DNA of 60,952 nucleotides from Verrucomicrobiia bacterium (GTDB lineage Bacteria > Verrucomicrobiota > Verrucomicrobiia > Opitutales > Opitutaceae). The stretch spans positions 1 through 60,952 of the forward strand of contig WYBX01000142.1 in NCBI GenBank assembly GCA_011525695.1, written 5' to 3'. Positions 19,797 through 26,834 of the stretch are shown piece after piece. Both the position numbers and the translations under genes were made by a program. The notes under the pieces are model-generated. The model had not been told where the DNA came from, made no database searches, and was given only the letters and a program-made list of their open reading frames with translations. The stretch's first letter is position 1. Each line of letters begins with the position of its first letter.

Positions 19797-20693
19797 ATGA
19801 AATCTTATGCCCTCGCGGCCCTGGCGTTGGCAGCCGCGCTCCTGTCGTCGACCGGCTGCGGTCGTTCGCCTTCGGCCGACGAGCCGGCCGCCGCGGCCAA
19901 TCAGCCTGCGCGCTATCCGCTGACGGGTGAAATCGTGCGGGTCGAGTCGGAGCGCAAGGTGCTCGTCGTGCGGCATGACGCGATCGAGGGGTACATGCCG
20001 GCGATGACGATGGAGTTCCTGGTGTCCGCCGGGGATCTGGCGCTGGCCCGGCCGGGCCAGCGGATCCGTGCCGAGCTGGTGCCGAGCGACACGGGCGACT
20101 TCCGGCTCGAGAAGATCTGGCCGGAGGACAAGGTGGCCAGCGACACGGTGGCGGAGGCGGCGCGGAAGCTGCGGGAGGACACGCACACGCGGGGTCGCAG
20201 CGCCTTCCGGGAGGTGGGCGAGAAGCTGCCGGACTTCGCCCTCTACGATCAGACCGGCAAGGTCGTGCAGAGCGCGCGGTTTGGCGGCAAGCAGATCATG
20301 TTGAACTTCATCTTTACCCGCTGCCCGGTGGCGACGATGTGCCCGGCGTCGACCGCGAAGATGATGCAGACCCAGCAGCTGGCGCGGGAGGCCGGGGTGA
20401 CCAACCTCGAGCTGGTTTCGATCACACTGGATCCGGAATACGACACGCCCGGCATCCTGAAGGAGTATGCGGATCTGCGCGGCATCGACACCGCGAACTT
20501 TTCCTTCCTCACCGGGCCCGAGAGCGCGATCAAGGATCTGCTCGTCCAGTTCGGCGTGATCGCGGAGTTCAAGGGCGAACTCCTGAACCACACCCTGACG
20601 ACCCTCCTGATCGATGCGAACGGCCGGATCGCCCATCGGGCGGATGGCAGCGTCTGGGATCCACAGGATTTTGTGGCAAAGATGAAAAAGTAG
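19797..20693 (+). CDS. CusF-like / SCO1-SenC fusion copper lipoprotein
   Basis: A 298-residue lipoprotein (lipobox STGC, C21). Residues 41-108 form a CusF-like copper-binding domain with H60, M67, M70 and M72 (RHDAIEGYMPAMTMEF). Residues 140-298 are a SCO1/SenC thioredoxin-like domain. Its metal site is C176, C182 and H265; the Cys pair sits in TRCPVATMCP, a CX5C form instead of the usual CX3C, and this spacing is found in part of the bacterial family. It should deliver copper to the CuA site of the oxidase, with the CusF part capturing Cu(I). It is divergent from ctaA and upstream of a His-rich membrane protein. Confidence 0.92.
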   Translation: MKSYALAALALAAALLSSTGCGRSPSADEPAAAANQPARYPLTGEIVRVESERKVLVVRHDAIEGYMPAMTMEFLVSAGDLALARPGQRIRAELVPSDTGDFRLEKIWPEDKVASDTVAEAARKLREDTHTRGRSAFREVGEKLPDFALYDQTGKVVQSARFGGKQIMLNFIFTRCPVATMCPASTAKMMQTQQLAREAGVTNLELVSITLDPEYDTPGILKEYADLRGIDTANFSFLTGPESAIKDLLVQFGVIAEFKGELLNHTLTTLLIDANGRIAHRADGSVWDPQDFVAKMKK

Positions 20694-20708
20694 GCGATTG
20701 GTGTCCTG

Positions 20709-21671
20709 ATGGCTGCGCCTTCTCCCACGATCCAGGCCGCGCAATGGCGCCAACTCGGGCTGATCACCCTGGTGGCCGTCGCGATCTTTTACGGGCTGCG
20801 GGCGCTGCCGATCGGCACGAACCTCAACCACATGGATTTTCGCGTCGCGCCGGGCGGCGCACGGGCGATCGAGTTCTGTGATCCGCTGAATCCGCAGTTC
20901 ATCCCGGTGGTGGCGGTGCGTTCACCCGTGGTGATGACGCTGCGGACGGACGGGGCGGCGCGCGTTGGCGAATCGATCCGCACCACCGCCAGTTTCCGGA
21001 CGGCCAGCGGCAAGCCGCTCGCCGCCGAGGATCTGCTGGTGACGCACACCCGCCGGCTGCACCTGATGATTGTGGATCCCTCGTTGGACGATTATCAGCA
21101 CGTGCATCCCGAGCCGGCGGCGGCCCCGGGCGACTGGGTTTTCGAGTTCACGCCGCGGTCTGGCGGGGTTTATCGGGTCTTCGCTGATTTCACGCCGGTG
21201 GCGACGGGTCGCGGCTTGTATGCGAGCGCGGACGTGTCGGTTGCGGGCCGGGGCCACCCGAAAGCGGAAGCCGCCGCCAGGGCGGGGGCCGGGGCGCACG
21301 TCGTGGAGCAGGAGGGTATCCGTTACAGCGTGACAACGGCGAACGGACCGTTGCAGGCCGGGCAGCCGATGGATCTGACCTTCGCGATGAGCCGGCCAGG
21401 GTCGGGAGAGATCCGGCTGGAACCGGTGATGGATGCCTTCGCCCATCTGGTCGCGTTCGACGAGTCACGCAGCGGGTTTGCCCACCTGCATCCCGCCGGC
21501 GAGGCGGTCGCGCAGCAGCCGGATCCCAGGCATCCGGTGCTGAACTTCAAGCTGACGATCCCGGAGCCGGGCCGGTATGTGATCTGGGCGCAAATCAAGC
21601 TGGATGGCCGGGAGCGGTTCGTGCCGTTCTGGTTCGACGTGCGGGGGGATTCAGGCGGCTCTTCGGAGTGA
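20709..21671 (+). CDS. Membrane-anchored His-motif protein of the SCO operon
   Basis: 320 residues; one N-terminal membrane helix (about 17-33) and a large extracytoplasmic part. Two related segments carry histidine motifs: THTRRLHLMIVDPSLDDYQH then HVHPE (H113, H118, H131, H133) and AHLVAFDESRSGFAHLHP (H246, H259, H261). The H-x-x-x-D spacing and the final HxHP are alike, so it is probably an internal duplication. I know similar proteins beside copper genes but cannot name a function; copper handling for oxidase assembly is an inference from the position 15 bp after the SCO gene. Confidence 0.75.
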   Translation: MAAPSPTIQAAQWRQLGLITLVAVAIFYGLRALPIGTNLNHMDFRVAPGGARAIEFCDPLNPQFIPVVAVRSPVVMTLRTDGAARVGESIRTTASFRTASGKPLAAEDLLVTHTRRLHLMIVDPSLDDYQHVHPEPAAAPGDWVFEFTPRSGGVYRVFADFTPVATGRGLYASADVSVAGRGHPKAEAAARAGAGAHVVEQEGIRYSVTTANGPLQAGQPMDLTFAMSRPGSGEIRLEPVMDAFAHLVAFDESRSGFAHLHPAGEAVAQQPDPRHPVLNFKLTIPEPGRYVIWAQIKLDGRERFVPFWFDVRGDSGGSSE

Positions 21672-21677
21672 TTCCGA

Positions 21678-21704
21678 CGTGGAAGCGGCGTCCCGCCGCT
21701 TGCC
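21678..21704. repeat. AAGCGGCGTCCCGCCGCTT hairpin repeat, copy 1
   Basis: A short hairpin just after the stop of the His-motif gene. AAGCGGC pairs with GCCGCTT around GTCCC-type loop bases. A related copy with GTGAAAGCGACGTCCCGCCG is at 43661-43687, again directly downstream of a plus-strand gene (rhaA). Confidence 0.45.
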
Positions 21705-21812
21705 GAATGGGAAAGGGGCAGGATCCCGCTTCCGCGCCCGAGATCATCGGGCGCCGTTCACCGCGACGTCACTCCGGAACCGTGTCCGGCAGCCGCGCGA
21801 TCCGGCGGTTTG

Positions 21813-21828
21813 CTTGATCCGCATCAAG
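21813..21828 (+). promoter_or_regulatory. FNR/DNR-type binding site
   Basis: CTTGATCCGCATCAAG is a perfect 16-bp palindrome matching the FNR/Anr/DNR consensus TTGAT-N4-ATCAA. It is centred 122 bp upstream of the ATG of the DnrO-like gene; at the usual -41.5 position the transcript would start near 21862, leaving a leader of about 80 bases. It predicts activation under low oxygen or nitrogen oxides by an FNR-family regulator not encoded in this window. Confidence 0.7.
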
Positions 21829-21942
21829 GCGCGGCGGCGCGCGGCGGGCCATATTCCAGCCATCGTCACCGCCGATCCTGATCCCTCTCCGGCCATGGGC
21901 CGGGCAGCCGGCGTGGTGTTCCCACAGATCCCTCCCTTCGCC

Positions 21943-22527
21943 ATGAACCAGACTTCCCGCCCCCGCTCCCTCCGTCGCTGGTATCCGCTGCTCGCAATCC
22001 TTGCCGCGGGCGTTTTCACCGGCGTCTGGATCCATTTCAAAACCGCGCACGGCTCCGCTGGCCATGGTGTTGCCGCGGCTCATGGCGATCATGAAACGCA
22101 GGGGAGCCACGCCGCGGCGACCGAGCACGCCGGTCACGAGGACCACGCGTCAGTAGCACTCTCGCTCAATGCGGGGAGCCGTTGGGAGACGGATCAGCCG
22201 TTGCGGCGCGGGATGGAGCGGATCCGGGCGGCCGCCGGCGCGGTGCTCGCGGCGCGCGCCGGCGGAAACGTCTCGATCGGCGAGACGAAAGCGATGACGG
22301 AGACGATCACGAATGCGGTGATGGATATCGTTGCCAACTGCAAGCTGGTGCCCGCGGCCGATGCGACCCTGCACGTGATTATCACTGACCTGCTGTCCGG
22401 CGCGGGGCTGCTCTCCGAGGATCCGGCATCGACCGAGGGGTTTGCCCTGATTGATCGGGCGCTGCGCCGTTACCCGGAATATTTTGAGCATCCCGGCTGG
22501 AATCCCGCGCTGGCCGCGATGCAGTAA
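21943..22527 (+). CDS. DnrO-like His-rich membrane-anchored protein
   Basis: A 194-residue protein with an N-terminal membrane anchor or uncleaved signal (about 13-31), a His-rich linker (about 35-68, with at least ten His) and a helical domain of about 125 residues. The domain begins LNAGSRWETDQPLRRGMERI, which resembles the DnrO proteins found near denitrification regulators; I recognise it by pattern only. The His-rich linker suggests metal binding. The start at 21943 is chosen because the signal anchor begins there. An FNR-type box upstream agrees with DNR-type control. Confidence 0.7.
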   Translation: MNQTSRPRSLRRWYPLLAILAAGVFTGVWIHFKTAHGSAGHGVAAAHGDHETQGSHAAATEHAGHEDHASVALSLNAGSRWETDQPLRRGMERIRAAAGAVLAARAGGNVSIGETKAMTETITNAVMDIVANCKLVPAADATLHVIITDLLSGAGLLSEDPASTEGFALIDRALRRYPEYFEHPGWNPALAAMQ

Positions 22528-22693
22528 TTGTTGGGCAGACCGCAAGAGAATTTGCGCAGGTGATTGCCGGGCTGTCGGCGCACGGCTTCCCACGGGGGAA
22601 TCGGTGCCGGCCGCCCGCGTCGCGCACGGATTTGCCGGGTGCCGGCAGCGCGCCCGCACGCCCGGGGGTCTGCACCAGGCCGGTCCAATTTTT

Positions 22694-22739
22694 GCTGAGC
22701 CAGATCGACGTCGTGATCACGACACGGATCTGGCTCAGC
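22694..22739. repeat. 46-bp palindrome centred on GTGATCAC (copy 2)
   Basis: Pairs symmetrically around 22716/22717, with three mismatched positions on each side (22707-22709 with 22724-22726). The outer arms GCTGAGCCAGATC match copy 1 at 6058-6097. It lies between the convergent DnrO-like gene and the cytochrome gene. Confidence 0.8.
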
Positions 22740-22801
22740 TTCGTGCGCCAGGTGCTGGCGTGCGTTGCGGCCCCCCGGCGGGAGTCATGCGGAGCCCGGT
22801 C

Positions 22802-23170
22802 TCAGTCCGCAATCTCGGGTGCCGGACTGGCGCGGAGGGCAGCAAGGTAGGCGACGAGGGCGTCGAGCTCATCGGCCGGGAGCCGATCCTGGCTGAATGC
22901 GGGCATCGTGCCGAGTCCATGCCGCGCCTGGAATTTCACCAGGAAGCCGGGCAGCGGCTTGTTGTTCAACGCGGGCCCCAGGCCGGCTTCGCCGTGAGGA
23001 TGGCAGTGGTGGCACTGGGCATAGAATACCTGCTGGCCGCGCGCGACCACCGGATCCGCCGGCACGAATGCCGGGGCGAGCGGCGCGCCCCGGCGGGCCG
23101 TCCCGCAGCCGCCAGCGAGCAGGGCTGCAGTCACCACGAGGATGGCGAAGCTGATGCCGGGCTTTTTCAT
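22802..23170 (-). CDS. Cytochrome c lipoprotein
   Basis: A 122-residue class I cytochrome c. The signal peptide ends in LLAGGC (C22), so it is lipid-anchored. The haem motif CHHCH is at 53-57 and the likely axial Met is M89 (GTMPAF). The C-terminal ELDALVAYLAALRA is the typical final helix. Its ATG overlaps the stop codon of the upstream quinoprotein-like dehydrogenase by four bases (ATGA), so it is probably the electron acceptor of that enzyme. Confidence 0.9.
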   Translation of the reverse strand: MKKPGISFAILVVTAALLAGGCGTARRGAPLAPAFVPADPVVARGQQVFYAQCHHCHPHGEAGLGPALNNKPLPGFLVKFQARHGLGTMPAFSQDRLPADELDALVAYLAALRASPAPEIAD

Positions 23171-24624
23171 TGGTTGCGGGTTATCCGCCAGAGCACGCCC
23201 GTCTCACGCTTCGGTTCCGCCCCGCCGGGACTCATCAGGAGCACGCCGAAGTCGACCACGTACAATGCCGTGCCGTCGCGGTTGAAACGCGCGGCAATTG
23301 GACGCTCGAGCCCCGCGACGCCAACGCGCGAAGCGGGTCCCGATTCGGAGGCGCGGTTGACGGCAAAGTCGGTGATCACACCCGTGCGGACGTTGACCCG
23401 CACCACCTTGCCGCCCACCGGGCCGAGGATCTTGCCCACGGTGGGCGCCTGGTCGCCGAAGATGGCGACGAAGGCCTCGCCCTCGTGTCCGAACCGCGCG
23501 TTTCGGGAGAAATCGAAACCATTCGCGGAGCTGTGCACGGCCATTCGCGCGATGGGCTGCGGCGGTGGATTGGGATGGCGGGCGAGCAGGAATCCCGGGC
23601 TGCGCTTCCCCGGCGGCCGGAACCGGGAGTCCGTGAGGGGCAGCCCGCCGGCAAAATCGGGCCAACCATACCAAAGGCCCGGTTCAATCCGCCAGAGCAC
23701 GTCGGGAGCACCCCAGACCGGGCGGCTGCCACGGTCATCGTAGCCGTTATCCGTGACGTACAGTGCGCCGTCGGGTGCGAAGGCGATCCCGAAGGGGTTG
23801 CGAAAACCCCAGGCAACGAGTTCGGGTTCGCCGCCCTCCGGCCGCACCCGTAGGAGCCCACCCGAGCATTTGACCGTGCCGCGGATGACCTGTCCCGGCC
23901 GGCCGGGTGTGGCAAAGGGAGAAAATGCGCCGGTGGTCACGCGGCCTTCTCCCCCAGCGAGCGGGTTTTCCCCGGTGAAGCTCTCGCCCGAAAGGGTGAT
24001 GTCCGCCCCGGGCACGTCATGAAACTGCCGGTGTCGCGCCAGCCAGCCGAAATCGAAGTTGTCCCGGCCGACGACGCCCGCATTGGTGGCGGTGCCCTGC
24101 GAAAAATAGATCCAGCCGTCGGGTCCGGCCACCGGTCCGTTCGTGTGATGATCGCCGAGACTCGGCATCCCGGAGACAAGCACGTCGATCCTCCCCGCCG
24201 GCGAGATCCGCAGCAGCCGTCCGCCCTCCAGCACGTTGCCATCAGCGACGAGGAAATTCCCCCGATGGTGCGTCACGCCCGTCCACGGCCCGCTGCGGCC
24301 GCCGGTGGCGATTGGCGTGATCCGACCATCCGGCTCGATCCGGAGTAGCCGCGGCGTGGTGAAATCCTCGCCATAGGAGTAGCCCGACTCCACCACATGA
24401 ATACGGCCGGCATCATCGAGGTCCACGCCGGTGGGAAAGGTGAGCCCGGTGGCAACGAGTTCCACCCGGTAGCCGGGCGGGACCGCGACCGCTTCGGCCC
24501 GGGGCTGGCGGGGAGGCGAGAAGTCCGCCTGGCCGGCGCCGGCGGAGGGTCGGAGCGAATAGCAGCCGGCCGCCGTGGCCAGCAGGGTGGCAAGTGTCGC
24601 GGGCAGGAGCGAACGATCGAGCAT
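23167..24624 (-). CDS. PQQ-dependent sugar dehydrogenase-like lipoprotein
   Basis: A 485-residue protein with a lipoprotein signal (ATAAGC, C21) and a six-bladed beta-propeller of the glucose/sorbosone dehydrogenase type. Repeated blade motifs include FPTGVDLDDAGRIHVVESGY, AGPDGWIYFSQGT, GFRNPFGIAFAPDGALYVTD and RFNRDGTALYVVDFG. The R-N-P-x-G-x-A-F-x-P-D-G blade is typical of the soluble quinoprotein group. PQQ binding is a family inference; some relatives lack it. The substrate is unknown. It is coupled to the downstream cytochrome c, which would pass electrons towards the azurin or caa3 oxidase. Confidence 0.82.
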   Translation of the reverse strand: MLDRSLLPATLATLLATAAGCYSLRPSAGAGQADFSPPRQPRAEAVAVPPGYRVELVATGLTFPTGVDLDDAGRIHVVESGYSYGEDFTTPRLLRIEPDGRITPIATGGRSGPWTGVTHHRGNFLVADGNVLEGGRLLRISPAGRIDVLVSGMPSLGDHHTNGPVAGPDGWIYFSQGTATNAGVVGRDNFDFGWLARHRQFHDVPGADITLSGESFTGENPLAGGEGRVTTGAFSPFATPGRPGQVIRGTVKCSGGLLRVRPEGGEPELVAWGFRNPFGIAFAPDGALYVTDNGYDDRGSRPVWGAPDVLWRIEPGLWYGWPDFAGGLPLTDSRFRPPGKRSPGFLLARHPNPPPQPIARMAVHSSANGFDFSRNARFGHEGEAFVAIFGDQAPTVGKILGPVGGKVVRVNVRTGVITDFAVNRASESGPASRVGVAGLERPIAARFNRDGTALYVVDFGVLLMSPGGAEPKRETGVLWRITRNQ

Positions 24625-24915
24625 GGACGATGAAAGTGCTTCACCGGGCAAGCGGTCGCCAGCGGGGGTTCTGCCCGTTCAAGCCTGGTGCAAGTTCCCA
24701 TCGCCCGCGCATTTCCCCGTCGAGCGGAGCCGGGATGACGCCGGGTTCCTGCCGGCGACGATGTCACGGTGGCCCGTGGCTGGCTGGCGGGCTCTCCTGT
24801 CAGGATGGCTCCGGATTCCCGTGGCCGGATCGATGTCCGTGATCACGACCAGCAGCTGCCCCTGCAGCCATCGGGTCCGGATTGCCCTCCCAAGCTCCCT
24901 GTGCTCGGCCGACCG
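24625..24915. other. Upstream region of the dehydrogenase-cytochrome operon
   Basis: 291 bp without a plausible gene. It follows the stop of the symporter gene (minus strand) and holds the promoter for the dehydrogenase. A degenerate sequence around 24826-24850 (GATCGATG..CGTGATCACGA) resembles the core of the GTGATCAC palindromes but its arms do not pair. Confidence 0.45.
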
Positions 24916-26475
24916 CTACCGCTCGGCTGGGACTGCGGCAATCTGCCGGGCTGGCGGCGGATTGCGCGCAAGATCCCACAGCGTCAGCCCGCGCAGCGCC
25001 TCGACGGCGGGCCGGCGACCGAGGATCAGGCTCATCACGTAGCCGATGATCATGCACGAGGCGATGGCGACGAAGGCGTGCAGAAAGACGCTCAGCGTCG
25101 TGTAAGTCTGGACCCACCACGTGATCCCGATGCTGGCGATCGCGCCGCAAAGGACCCCCGGCGTGTTGGCCCGCCGGCTCAGCAGCCCGAGCCCGAAGAC
25201 GCCGGGAAAGCCCCCGCCAATCAGCGCGAGCAGCTTCAGATACTGGTCCCAGAGCGAGGTGACATTCAGCGAGGCGATGAAGGCGGCCATCGCCGTCGCG
25301 GCCACGCCGGCAATCACGGTCGTCCAGCGGGCGATCCGGGTCCGCTGCAGGTCGGTGCGCGGCCGGTCCGGGTGCTCGATGAAATCGGTGGCGATCATGG
25401 CGGCGGAGGAGTTCAGCGCGCTGGAGAGCGCGCCCATGGCCGCGGCGAAGAGCGCGGCGATCACGAGGCCCACGAGTCCCGCCGGCATCTCGTTGGCAAT
25501 GAAGTAGGGGAAGATCGCATCATTGGGCAGGGCGGGGGAAAGCCGTTCGGGATGAGCCTGGTAGAAGGCCCACAGCGACGTGCCGACGAAGAAGAAGATG
25601 ATTGTGCTGGGAATGCCCATCAGCGCACCGAGAACCACCGTGCGCCGGGCCGCCTGTTCATCCGTGGTCGCCAGCGCCCGCTGCATCAACGGCTGGTCCG
25701 CCACCTGCGTGAAGGCGGAGCCGAGGAACATTCCGATGAACACCCAGACCGTCGGTTCGGAGAAATCGAACGACCACGAAATCATGTCGAACTTCCCGGC
25801 CGCCGTGCCCTCCCGGATGATCCCGGCCATGCCACCCTCAATGTCCTGGGCCATGAACGCGATCGCCAGGGCGACACCGCCGAACGTCACGCAGACCTGA
25901 AGCACGTCGGTCCAGATCACGGCCTCGAAACCGCCTTCCATCGCATAGATCGTGGTGACGATTCCCATGAGCAGCAGGCTGACGTAGACGTTCAGGCCGG
26001 TGACGGTCGCGAGCGCGAGCGCCGGCAGGAGCATGACGACGCTCATCCGGCCGCAGATCTTGAGCAGGACGGCAAGTCCCGCGCCGAGCAGCCGGACGGA
26101 ACGGCTGAAGCGCCGCTCGAGATAGTCGAAGATCGTGACGAGCCGGAGCCGTCGGAGCAGGCTGACAAAGACGAGCCCGACCATGACGCCGGCCAGCGAC
26201 TGCGAGGGCCCGGAGCCGAACACCAGCCAGTCCGTCTGGAAGGTTTTCGCGGGCAGCGCCATGAAGCTGATGCTGCTGGCGCCGGTGGCGAAGAAGCTGA
26301 TGCCGGCCGCCCACCAGGCGACGCGGTTGTTGCCGAGGAAGAAGTCTCCGCCTGATTTCCGGCGCCGGGCACACCACCACCCGATGCCGAGGTTGACGGC
26401 AAAAAAGAGCGCGAGCGCGAGATAATCCGCGCCGGCCAGCGTGCGGGCAGTGGGCAGGGTGCCGGGAATCACCAC
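24916..26475 (-). CDS. Sodium:solute symporter (SSS family)
   Basis: A 519-residue polytopic protein with 13 predicted helices of the LeuT-fold SSS family. Landmarks are ARRRKSGGDFFLGNNRVAWW near residue 36 (the conserved family stretch before helix II), AAGISFFATGASSISFMALP and FAAAMGALSSALNSSAAMIA near 345, which contains the Na2-site Ser/Thr residues. It imports a sugar, sialic acid or organic acid with sodium; the substrate cannot be told. The gene stands alone on the minus strand, between the dehydrogenase operon and cstA. Confidence 0.9.
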   Translation of the reverse strand: MVIPGTLPTARTLAGADYLALALFFAVNLGIGWWCARRRKSGGDFFLGNNRVAWWAAGISFFATGASSISFMALPAKTFQTDWLVFGSGPSQSLAGVMVGLVFVSLLRRLRLVTIFDYLERRFSRSVRLLGAGLAVLLKICGRMSVVMLLPALALATVTGLNVYVSLLLMGIVTTIYAMEGGFEAVIWTDVLQVCVTFGGVALAIAFMAQDIEGGMAGIIREGTAAGKFDMISWSFDFSEPTVWVFIGMFLGSAFTQVADQPLMQRALATTDEQAARRTVVLGALMGIPSTIIFFFVGTSLWAFYQAHPERLSPALPNDAIFPYFIANEMPAGLVGLVIAALFAAAMGALSSALNSSAAMIATDFIEHPDRPRTDLQRTRIARWTTVIAGVAATAMAAFIASLNVTSLWDQYLKLLALIGGGFPGVFGLGLLSRRANTPGVLCGAIASIGITWWVQTYTTLSVFLHAFVAIASCMIIGYVMSLILGRRPAVEALRGLTLWDLARNPPPARQIAAVPAER

Positions 26476-26594
26476 CCTTCGTTGCCGTACGCGGCGGGTT
26501 TTGAACAGCAGATAGTTTCAAACCGCCTGATCCGCCCGGCTCTTTTCTTTCTTCATGGAAGCGGGATGAGCCCCAACGGGGCGGGAGATAACAG

Positions 26595-26613
26595 CCCAGG
26601 GCACCGCCCTGGG
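26595..26613. repeat. CCCAGGGC hairpin
   Basis: Perfect 8-bp stem with a 3-base loop; the same arm sequence recurs at 26702-26720. Confidence 0.65.
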
Positions 26614-26635
26614 TATTAAAATGGTCAGTACCATA

Positions 26636-26680
26636 AGCCCTGAGGGGGCGTAACAAACGTTTGTTTCGCCCTTCAGGGCT
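26636..26680. repeat. Large inverted repeat around AACAAACGTTTGTT
   Basis: The centre AACAAACGTTTGTT (26652-26665) is a perfect palindrome. Outside it, AGCCCTGAGGGGGCG (from 26636) pairs with CGCCCTTCAGGGCT (to 26680) with a one-base offset and a mismatch, making arms of about 22 bases. Confidence 0.7.
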
Positions 26681-26701
26681 CGGGTTTATTTCGTCCCAAT
26701 T

Positions 26702-26720
26702 CCCAGGGCGTTGCCCTGGG
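26702..26720. repeat. CCCAGGGC hairpin, second copy
   Basis: Perfect 8-bp stem with loop GTT, followed by CTATCATATTGCGCCCCTTC-type sequence. The architecture matches the element at 54531-54548. Confidence 0.65.
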
Positions 26721-26834
26721 CTATCATATTGCGCCCCTTCGGGACTGAGAGGGCTCGAGCCAATTCGCGGATCAGGATTTCGAGCGCGCTCTTCGCCACA
26801 ATCCTTCGACAATGTGTTTAGCCTTTCAAGGACT

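Larger units (their letters stand above)
26476..26834. other. Hairpin-repeat-rich gap between symporter and cstA genes
   Basis: 359 bp without a gene. It contains CCCAGGGC-ACC-GCCCTGGG (26595-26613), a large inverted repeat around AACAAACGTTTGTT (26636-26680) and CCCAGGGC-GTT-GCCCTGGG (26702-26720) with a further GCGCCCCTTCGGG hairpin. Resembles dispersed repeats I remember from planctomycete and verrucomicrobial genomes. Confidence 0.6.

Noticed and set aside
24826..24850. A third full copy of the GTGATCAC palindrome
   Set aside because: The core is similar but the arms do not pair, so it is at most a degenerate trace.
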